From positions 1 through 25,496 of the IMG/VR virus record IMGVR_UViG_3300017917_001241: 25,496 nucleotides of DNA. One strand, 5' to 3'. Position numbers and translations under genes: made by a program. The notes beneath the pieces were generated by a model. That model searched no databases and was not told the DNA's origin. It worked only from the letters and a program-made list of their open reading frames with translations. The stretch comes from a virus. Positions within the stretch are counted from its first letter, which is position 1. Every line of letters starts with the position of its first letter. Positions 7,560 through 12,942 of the stretch are shown one piece after another.

Positions 7560-8944
7560 TAATTATCTGCCTTTGGTCTAAGAGCCTGGCTTAGGCTTTG
7601 ACGTTCTGTAACTTCGCCAGTATTATTTGTGTATGTATTTGTGTTATTAATAAAGCCACTACGTAAAGTTTGATTCCCGGCTCCCGGAGTTAATGTAGTT
7701 CTTACATTATCTTCAATTTTAACCCAACGTCGTCCGTCCCATCTAAACAAACGATTAGGTAAGTAATCTGTTCGCAATGCGTAATCGCCTACTAGCGGAT
7801 TGCTTGGGAAAGCTATACCAGAATATACAGGCAATCCGTTTGGTGTTTTCCCATCGCCAGTTAAATAACCTTGAACAGTTGCAGTAGGACTTTGTACACC
7901 GGAATCCGAATCAATTGTTATATTGTCGGCGGTAACTGAACCGTTGTCGGCGGTTATACCAGATGGATCCCCGAGACCGTGTAACGGGTCAGCTGGTTTA
8001 ATATAAATGTGATCAACATCGTAACCCGAATATGGCACATTGGTTTCGGCCTCACGAATGATAGCATCGTTGATTTCAAGATATTTGCCAATGATACTAG
8101 ACACAGATCCCAGACTTACATTGCCAGTATTTCCTGTAAAAGGATCAGTATCTACTTTAATTTGATTTAATATATCTTTGTATTCTTGACTGTCAGTTAG
8201 TGGGTTGATTTTTACACGCCACAAATGAGGCCACCAAGTTGCACTATATCCTTCGGCTGCATTATTACAATCGCTGATTACATAAAATCTTTTTAAGGCA
8301 ACCGGTAAACTGTCATCTAACGGATAATAATCTTTGAGATGCATTAACTCGATAACGTCACCGGGCATGAGTTTTCGTCCCAAGGTAGCCACCATGTCAT
8401 TGATATGGAACACCATGAACAAAGTGCCAGTTTGTAAAAACATACCAAATTGACTGAGATCAAACGTTATGTCTTGTGTTTGATATATTCCGCGCATGGA
8501 ATATACATCAGGATCGTATTTTCTATCTCTATTTTCTAAAAATAGCAAGTCTTGGATATTTGCAGCCGATTGATTTATATAACTGGGTTTAGCGGCGTCA
8601 GAGTAAAATTTTACAGTGCTACCGGTGCTTAATGCAATAGCAGTGTTAGCACTAAGCGTTACTGTGGTAGCTGTTTTTGCAATCACCTTTGTGCCAGTGG
8701 CAATACCCGATGCAGTAACAAACATACCTGGATCTATGTCAGCAGTTGACGAAAACGTCAAAGTAGGACCTGCAGATGATTGGTTTGAGTTAGTTGTTTT
8801 AACTAAATTTTGTTCATTTGGTCCCAAATACTTGTGTACTAAAATACCAGTACCGCCAACAGTAAACATTTCTGAAATACGTCGGTCTAAGTATTTGTAG
8901 TCGTTAGTATGGACTCCGTCCTTCCAAAGCGATAATCTTGGCAC
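7559..8944 (-). CDS. gp14: gp14-like neck protein with inserted modules
   Basis: 461 residues; GTG start (8944-8942) with AGGA seven bases upstream; no suitable ATG is closer. Residues about 119-260 (LENRDRKYDPDVYSMRGIYQ, FDLSQFGMFL, GRKLMPGDVIELMHL, VALKRFYVISDC, WWPHLWRVK) follow the plan of T4-like neck protein gp14, which with gp13 forms the collar joining head and tail. Residues about 49-118 interrupt the N-terminal part with a beta module (DPGMFVTASGIATGTKV ... TTVTLSANT). Residues 385-412 carry a second module (VGDYALRTD..RLFRWDGRRWVKIED). T4 gp14 is only 256 residues, so about 200 residues are accessory. The assignment rests on the core pattern and on being immediately upstream of gp15. 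Confidence 0.7.
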   Translation of the reverse strand: MPRLSLWKDGVHTNDYKYLDRRISEMFTVGGTGILVHKYLGPNEQNLVKTTNSNQSSAGPTLTFSSTADIDPGMFVTASGIATGTKVIAKTATTVTLSANTAIALSTGSTVKFYSDAAKPSYINQSAANIQDLLFLENRDRKYDPDVYSMRGIYQTQDITFDLSQFGMFLQTGTLFMVFHINDMVATLGRKLMPGDVIELMHLKDYYPLDDSLPVALKRFYVISDCNNAAEGYSATWWPHLWRVKINPLTDSQEYKDILNQIKVDTDPFTGNTGNVSLGSVSSIIGKYLEINDAIIREAETNVPYSGYDVDHIYIKPADPLHGLGDPSGITADNGSVTADNITIDSDSGVQSPTATVQGYLTGDGKTPNGLPVYSGIAFPSNPLVGDYALRTDYLPNRLFRWDGRRWVKIEDNVRTTLTPGAGNQTLRSGFINNTNTYTNNTGEVTERQSLSQALRPKADN

Positions 8945-8964
8945 AATGATATCCTGTTATTTTA

Positions 8965-8972
8965 TATTTAGC
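8965..8972 (-). promoter_or_regulatory. Late-type promoter element for gp14-gp15-Nudix
   Basis: Read on the minus strand the octamer is GCTAAATA, close to the T4 late element TATAAATA. If it occupies -13 to -6, +1 is at 8959, leaving a 15-nt leader that contains AGGA before the GTG start at 8944. Confidence 0.55.
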
Positions 8973-8983
8973 GATGGGCCAAA

Positions 8984-9012
8984 TTGACATAAATTAGGTT
9001 ATACTGTATATT
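8984..9012 (+). promoter_or_regulatory. Sigma-70-type promoter (TTGACA-17-TATATT)
   Basis: A perfect -35 (TTGACA, 8984-8989) is separated by 17 bp from TATATT (9007-9012). The predicted +1 is 9019, which is the A of an in-frame ATG. It lies back-to-back with the minus-strand late element at 8965-8972. Confidence 0.7.
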
Positions 9013-9300
9013 ATGGATATGAGCGAATTTCAGTCCTTACATGATTGGCAAGCTATTGACAAGCGAATCAGCAGCTCAATATGGGCATTGTATAATTTGC
9101 AACATAAACGGCAACTGGAGCTGATGTACAAAAATCTAACAAAAAGTGTTACGGGATTGAGTAAAGCAGATGTGGATAGGCGAAGATACGGGCACTCGCC
9201 CAAGTACGACGAACAGTTAGTAAAAGTGCAACAAGAGTTGCAAGAATTGCAATCATGGCTCATGTTTGCAACACTACTTGACGAAAAACCCAAAGAGTAG
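9013..9300 (+). CDS. Small protein of unknown function, probably early
   Basis: 95 residues from the first ATG at 9013; a second in-frame ATG lies at 9019. The sigma-70 promoter at 8984-9012 would start transcription at about 9019, so translation probably begins there as a leaderless message (MSEFQSLHDW, 93 residues). There is no Shine-Dalgarno site before either ATG. The protein is charged and mostly helical. Residues 68-92 (EQLVKVQQELQELQSWLMF) look like a short amphipathic or coiled-coil helix. I do not recognise a family. The gene is followed after 34 bp by another gene with its own promoter, whose -35 lies inside this coding sequence. Confidence 0.7.
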   Translation: MDMSEFQSLHDWQAIDKRISSSIWALYNLQHKRQLELMYKNLTKSVTGLSKADVDRRRYGHSPKYDEQLVKVQQELQELQSWLMFATLLDEKPKE

Positions 9301-9306
9301 TATAAT
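9278..9306 (+). promoter_or_regulatory. Near-perfect sigma-70 promoter (TTGACG-17-TATAAT)
   Basis: TTGACG at 9278-9283 lies inside the end of the 95-aa gene, followed by exactly 17 bp and a consensus TATAAT (9301-9306) directly after its TAG stop. The predicted +1 is about 9313, giving a 22-nt leader with AAGGAG (9324-9329) before the ATG at 9335. It is the strongest host-type promoter seen in the window. Confidence 0.85.
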
Positions 9307-9334
9307 TAAAGATAATGTAAATTAAGGAGCCCGC

Positions 9335-10507
9335 ATGGCACTCGCACAGTCTGTTAAAGCACCCAAAAAAGCACCCAAAAAAACTCGTGACCCGTTGTTC
9401 ACTGACGAAAAGTACACCGGTGGTGAACCGGTTTGGGATACTGAACGTGCGTTAAAAATGACGCAGGAAGAATTTGATCACTTCCTACGTAAAGCATTCT
9501 TTTACTACAATTACTTCTATACTCAAAAAGATCTAAAGAAGTATGTAGTAAACTGGATGAAAGACAAATATACCAAAGCTGAAGTCAGCAAGTTTATTCG
9601 CAGCGGCGACCGTTCGGTACCGATGACAGTATGCAGTTTAATTAAAGCACACACACAAGGTATGCCTTTGCGCGAAAAAGAGTTACAGTTTGTTAAGGAT
9701 CGCATTTACGAAGTGCTTAACTCGGACGATGTTCCAGATGAGTCAATTGCTGAAGAAAAAACTGTTGCTCCTGCAGCGGTCAAAACTATTCAAGATCGAC
9801 TCAACGAAAAAACCAGCGAACATCTAGCACACTTTGATGGATTGTATGATGAAGTGGTTGCTGGAGCAACTGTAGATCCCAAAGCTTACGATTATTTTGT
9901 TACCAACAATGTACCACAAGGACAACTCAACAAGTTCGAGGACTACGTAGATACGCAAAAGATGTATCTAAACGCAGCCATTGACAAATTAGATGAGCAA
10001 TTTGTTGAAGCATATCGACACTATCGTGCAGCAGACTTCAAACGTCATCTGGCATTTTTTGATGCTATTCAGACAGCCATAGATCAATACAGGCAAGTTA
10101 AAAAAGCTACAAAAAAAGCTCGAGTAAAACGTGCGCCCAACAAAGAAAAAGTTGTCAGCAAGCTCAAGTACATGAAAGAAGAAAAGACACTTAAACTGGT
10201 GTCTATCAACCCTGTGGATATTATTGGAGCCCAAGAATTGTGGGCGTACAATACCAAAACTCGTAAACTTTACAAATACGTTGCTGATAGCCTTACTGGT
10301 CCTCTTGGAGTTAAAGGTACCAGTATCATCAACTTTGATACAGCAAAAAGCGTAGGCAAAACTCTACGCAAACCCGAAGAAAAACTCAAAGAATTTTCCC
10401 GAGCAAGCAAAGTACAACTTCGCAAGTTCCTTGACGAAATTAAAGCAACAGAAACTACGGGTAACGGACGCATGAATTCGGACATAGTTCTTCTAAAAGT
10501 TCAATAA
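9335..10507 (+). CDS. 390-aa basic protein of unknown function, probably early
   Basis: 390 residues; ATG with a strong AAGGAG five bases upstream and a near-consensus sigma-70 promoter before it, so it is expected to be highly expressed early by host polymerase. The N-terminus is Lys/Pro-rich (KAPKKAPKKTRD). Residues 25-130 are helical and aromatic (FDHFLRKAFFYYNYFY). Residues about 255-285 form a very basic segment (KKATKKARVKRAPNKEK). Residues 290-380 form a compact C-terminal region (NPVDIIGAQELWAYNTKTRK, VKGTSIINFD, KTLRKPEEKL). I recall similar proteins as conserved hypotheticals in T4-like marine phages, but no function. Basic segments hint at nucleic acid or ribosome contact, which is inference only. 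Its stop codon lies inside the late element for gp13. Confidence 0.8.
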   Translation: MALAQSVKAPKKAPKKTRDPLFTDEKYTGGEPVWDTERALKMTQEEFDHFLRKAFFYYNYFYTQKDLKKYVVNWMKDKYTKAEVSKFIRSGDRSVPMTVCSLIKAHTQGMPLREKELQFVKDRIYEVLNSDDVPDESIAEEKTVAPAAVKTIQDRLNEKTSEHLAHFDGLYDEVVAGATVDPKAYDYFVTNNVPQGQLNKFEDYVDTQKMYLNAAIDKLDEQFVEAYRHYRAADFKRHLAFFDAIQTAIDQYRQVKKATKKARVKRAPNKEKVVSKLKYMKEEKTLKLVSINPVDIIGAQELWAYNTKTRKLYKYVADSLTGPLGVKGTSIINFDTAKSVGKTLRKPEEKLKEFSRASKVQLRKFLDEIKATETTGNGRMNSDIVLLKVQ

Positions 10508-10510
10508 ATA
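10503..10510 (+). promoter_or_regulatory. Late-type promoter element for gp13
   Basis: AATAAATA, a close match to T4 TATAAATA, followed by C. The TAA within it (10505-10507) is the stop codon of the 390-aa gene. Predicted +1 is about 10516, leaving a 17-nt leader with AGGAAC before ATG 10533. Confidence 0.6.
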
Positions 10511-10532
10511 CTAGGAACAACAGGAACTATGA

Positions 10533-11453
10533 ATGTCCAATCCTTTTACTGGTAATGTTGTAGCAGATACAACTTATTTCTATGCTAACGGTAACTTAAT
10601 TACTGATAGTCTTTATAATGCCAACACTGGGTCAGGCACGGGTCATATTCAATACGACCCTGATGCAGAATGGTTAGATTCTTTAAATAAACGCAGGGCA
10701 TTAATTACTGACTATATCAGGATGCGGTTGGGCGACGGAATCGTTGATGTTGAGCTTGATAAAGAGCACTATGAAATGGCTATTAATCAAGCATTAATAA
10801 AATATCGTCAGCGAGCATCAAACAGCCAAGAAGAAAGTTATGCATTTCTAAAATTATACCCTGAAACGCAAGAAATTATATTGCCCGACATTGTAATGGA
10901 TGTTAGGGCTGCATATCGTAGAGGTATTGGATCAGTATCGGGTACAACTGCTAGCCAATTTGAACCGTTTGCATCAGGGTATCTAAACACATACATGCTA
11001 GTAGCTGGTCGAGTTGGCGGCTTGTTAAATTACGAATTGTTTGTTGACTATCAAAAACTAGCCATGCGTATGTTTGGTGGTTATTTGAATTTTACATTTA
11101 ATAAAACTACTAAAAAACTAACTCTTATTCGTAAAATTCCTTATGTAGGAGCAAATGCTGATCCCAACGGGTTTGAAGATGTGCTATTGCATTTGTACAA
11201 TTACAAACCCGATAGTATGTTATTAAACGACTATCAAGCATTTCCGTGGATACAAGAATATGCGTATAGCTTTGCTAAACGTATTATTGGCGAAGCTAGA
11301 GAAAAGTTTGCTTCAATTGCTGGTCCACAAGGTGGCACTCAGCTGAATGGCGCAAGCTTGAAAGCAGAAGCAGCAACAGAAATGGCTCAACTTGAACAAG
11401 AATTAAAAGATTATGTTGATGGATCACATCCGTTGACTTGGGTAATTGGATAA
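10533..11453 (+). CDS. gp13: gp13-like neck protein
   Basis: 306 residues, close to T4 gp13 (309). After about 50 variable residues the conserved plan appears: RALITDYIRMRLGDGIVDVELDK, a helix with INQALIKYRQRAS, then LYPETQEIILPDIVMDVRAAYR. It continues with QKLAMRMFGGYLNFTF and the C-terminal YAYSFAKRIIGEAREKF ... GTQLNGASLKAEAATEM, ending HPLTWVIG. The T4 counterpart ends similarly, with a GEAR-like helix, a glycine-rich loop and a PFGILVG end. In T4 it is a neck protein needed for head-tail joining. Here it is on the + strand, separated from gp14-gp15, which are inverted. The stop overlaps the next ATG (TAATG). Confidence 0.85.
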   Translation: MSNPFTGNVVADTTYFYANGNLITDSLYNANTGSGTGHIQYDPDAEWLDSLNKRRALITDYIRMRLGDGIVDVELDKEHYEMAINQALIKYRQRASNSQEESYAFLKLYPETQEIILPDIVMDVRAAYRRGIGSVSGTTASQFEPFASGYLNTYMLVAGRVGGLLNYELFVDYQKLAMRMFGGYLNFTFNKTTKKLTLIRKIPYVGANADPNGFEDVLLHLYNYKPDSMLLNDYQAFPWIQEYAYSFAKRIIGEAREKFASIAGPQGGTQLNGASLKAEAATEMAQLEQELKDYVDGSHPLTWVIG

Positions 11454-11827
11454 TGAAAATACGAGATATTATTACAGAAGAAGCCGGAGTATTACAAGAT
11501 CGCCAACGCAGAGCCACTCGCGGTTTGAACAAGTTTACTGATGGTAAAAAATGGAATAGCGATTATACTTTGTATAGGCTAGGATTAGCATTAGCAGCAA
11601 CTGATGGTAAAACCATGCCCGAAGTAGATCAAGAATCTTGGATTGGCAAATGGAAACTTACTGCTCCATACAGTCAAGAAGAACAAGATATGCTTAAACT
11701 GGCCTATAAAGCAGTGCATGCCGAACACGAGGATATGAATCACGGGGATTTAAGAAGCCAAGAAGGATTAACGGTGAATAAAACCAGTCCGGTTGCAAAA
11801 CCAAAAAAGAATAAGTATGGTATTTGA
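11453..11827 (+). CDS. Small protein with MKIRDIITE N-terminus, unknown function
   Basis: 124 residues from the ATG at 11453, which shares a base with the gp13 stop codon. A longer reading from a TTG at 11438 is possible but unlikely, because TAATG coupling is used throughout this phage. The N-terminus (MKIRDIITEEAG) is followed by a compact region with aromatic and acidic residues (SDYTLYRLGLALAATDG, WIGKWKLTAPYSQEEQDMLK). The C-terminal tail is basic (KPKKNKYG). I do not recognise the family; position after gp13 suggests a virion- or assembly-related role. Its TGA stop (11825-11827) lies within the -35 of the kinase promoter. Confidence 0.75.
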   Translation: MKIRDIITEEAGVLQDRQRRATRGLNKFTDGKKWNSDYTLYRLGLALAATDGKTMPEVDQESWIGKWKLTAPYSQEEQDMLKLAYKAVHAEHEDMNHGDLRSQEGLTVNKTSPVAKPKKNKYGI

Positions 11828-11852
11828 CATTCATTATTTTTTATTTTAAAAT
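11824..11852 (+). promoter_or_regulatory. Sigma-70-type promoter (TTGACA-17-TAAAAT) for the kinase gene
   Basis: A perfect -35 TTGACA (11824-11829), 17-bp spacer and TAAAAT (11847-11852). The predicted +1 (about 11859) falls in the loop of the terminator hairpin at 11848-11874. Transcripts from this promoter would therefore lack the hairpin's 5' arm and expose the AGGGG ribosome-binding site at 11862-11866. Confidence 0.75.
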
Positions 11853-11874
11853 GCTCCGTATAGGGGCATTTTTT
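11848..11874 (+). terminator. Intrinsic terminator after gp13 operon, overlapping kinase RBS
   Basis: Stem of ten pairs: AAAATGCTCC (11848-11857) with GGGGCATTTT (11863-11872), one G-U pair, loop GTATA, and a run of six T (11869-11874). It ends the gp13 unit, and its 3' arm contains the AGGGG site eight bases before the kinase ATG at 11875. Confidence 0.75.
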
Positions 11875-12534
11875 ATGATCATTGGTATTTGTGGATTCAT
11901 TGGGTCAGGCAAAGATACAGCAGCTAACTATCTTGTAGCACAACATGGATTTAAACGCGACAGTTTTGCTGGAGCACTGAAAGATGCAGTGGCTACAGTT
12001 TTTGGGTGGGATAGAGAACTACTTGAGGGACTAACACCAGAGGCAAGAGCATGGCGCGAACAAGTAGATCCTTGGTGGTCTAAAAGACTTAAAATGCCAG
12101 AGTTGACTCCGCGGTGGGTTTTACAATACTGGGGCACAGAAGTTTGCCGACAAGGGTTCCATGATGATATTTGGATTGCTGCTTTAGAGAATAGATTACG
12201 TCAACGTACCGGGCATACAGTTATCAGTGATGTTAGATTCCCTAACGAAATTAAGGCAATCAGGAACACAGGAGGAGTAATTGCTTGGGTGCAACGTGGC
12301 CCACTTCCTGAGTGGTATGAATGTGCTCTAAGGGAAAACACCACGCACGAAGACGAACAGTGGTTACTTGAAGATGCACATCAATTAATGCCCCAAAGGT
12401 ATCCTAAAGTTCATCGTAGCGAATGGGCTTGGGTAGGAACCACGTTTAATTATCAAATTGATAATAACGGCACAGTCGAATGGCTGTATCAACAACTCAA
12501 TAATCTGCTACCAGCGGACTTTCTCGCCAAGTAG
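11875..12534 (+). CDS. gp1: Deoxynucleoside monophosphate kinase (T4 gp1-like)
   Basis: 219 residues from ATG 11875. An upstream in-frame extension to 11824 would cross the terminator and lacks a good start. The P-loop is G7-F-I-G-S-G-K13-D-T. Conserved blocks follow: LQYWGTEVCRQGFHDDIWI (LID/substrate region), TVISDVRFPNEIKAIR, GGVIAWVQRG, and HRSEWAWVGTTFNYQIDN near the end. T4 gp1 (241 residues) phosphorylates dGMP, dTMP and hydroxymethyl-dCMP to feed phage DNA synthesis; which bases this one prefers cannot be read. The ribosome site AGGGG sits in the 3' arm of the preceding terminator. A sigma-70 promoter precedes it, consistent with an early nucleotide-metabolism gene placed inside the late cluster. 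The 3' end overlaps the convergent zinc-finger gene by 38 bp. Confidence 0.9.
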   Translation: MIIGICGFIGSGKDTAANYLVAQHGFKRDSFAGALKDAVATVFGWDRELLEGLTPEARAWREQVDPWWSKRLKMPELTPRWVLQYWGTEVCRQGFHDDIWIAALENRLRQRTGHTVISDVRFPNEIKAIRNTGGVIAWVQRGPLPEWYECALRENTTHEDEQWLLEDAHQLMPQRYPKVHRSEWAWVGTTFNYQIDNNGTVEWLYQQLNNLLPADFLAK

Positions 12535-12841
12535 TTTTAGATTGATTTAACTCAATTCTACAATTGGCGCAAACACTACGCAAATTAGACCACGTATTAT
12601 TTTTTAAATTGCCGTCGATATAAAATACAAAAATTTGATGCGGTACTCTAGCTGTAAAGTTGCATCGTTCACAGATTAATTTTTTCTTATAGCCAGTTTT
12701 GGTCCAACTTGGCATTTCCTTAATACGTTTTCCTTTTCTAGCACAACTAGCGCAGATACGTCTATAATAGACTTTTTCTCCTTTGCGATAATTTACCGCA
12801 GCCCAATTGCCATTACACATAGTACATAAAGGTCGTTTCAT
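12497..12841 (-). CDS. Four-CxxC zinc protein with degenerate HNH core
   Basis: 114 residues. Four CxxC pairs (C6/C9, C30/C33, C57/C60, C91/C94) suggest two zinc sites. Residues 57-94 have the HNH/McrA layout: CERC, then VFYIDGNLKNNTWSNLRSVC, then ANC. However, the general-base histidine of the usual HH(I/V)DG motif is Tyr74, and the terminal NCH histidine is Arg95, so a normal HNH nuclease active site is absent. I recall similar short proteins in T4-like marine phages annotated as hypothetical or HNH-like. A DNA- or protein-binding role is more likely than homing. No Shine-Dalgarno site precedes the ATG; a perfect late octamer ends five bases before it. It converges on and overlaps the kinase gene. 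Confidence 0.75.
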   Translation of the reverse strand: MKRPLCTMCNGNWAAVNYRKGEKVYYRRICASCARKGKRIKEMPSWTKTGYKKKLICERCNFTARVPHQIFVFYIDGNLKNNTWSNLRSVCANCRIELNQSKTTWRESPLVADY

Positions 12842-12846
12842 AACGA

Positions 12847-12854
12847 TATTTATA
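12847..12854 (-). promoter_or_regulatory. Perfect late promoter octamer TATAAATA
   Basis: Read on the minus strand this is exactly the T4 late element. With the octamer at -13 to -6, +1 is 12841, the A of the zinc-protein ATG, so the message would be leaderless. Confidence 0.6.
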
Positions 12855-12904
12855 AGTAAAACCTTTTAAAGGCACCTCATATCCGCCCAAAATAATACCC
12901 TTTT

Positions 12905-12912
12905 AATAAATA
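12905..12912 (+). promoter_or_regulatory. Late-type promoter element for the sheath gene
   Basis: AATAAATA followed by C, the same sequence as before gp13. Predicted +1 is about 12918, giving a 25-nt leader with AAGGA (12931-12935) seven bases before ATG 12943. Confidence 0.6.
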
Positions 12913-12942
12913 CTTTAAAATGTTTTGTTAAAGGATAAAAAC

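Noticed and set aside
11824-11874. Longer kinase protein starting upstream at 11824
   Set aside because: The extra residues would be encoded by the promoter and terminator region, start on a TTG without a ribosome site, and precede a P-loop that normally lies at the extreme N-terminus.
12497-12841. Free-standing homing endonuclease
   Set aside because: The catalytic histidine positions are Tyr and Arg, and the neighbouring genes are not interrupted.
12925-12942. Longer sheath protein from a TTG at 12925
   Set aside because: ATG 12943 has AAGGA at the right distance and gives MALVSPG, a usual sheath N-terminus.
12842-12942. A gene or RNA in the longest intergenic gap
   Set aside because: The gap is about 100 bp and holds the divergent late elements and a short CCTTTTAAAGG palindrome; nothing else is supported.
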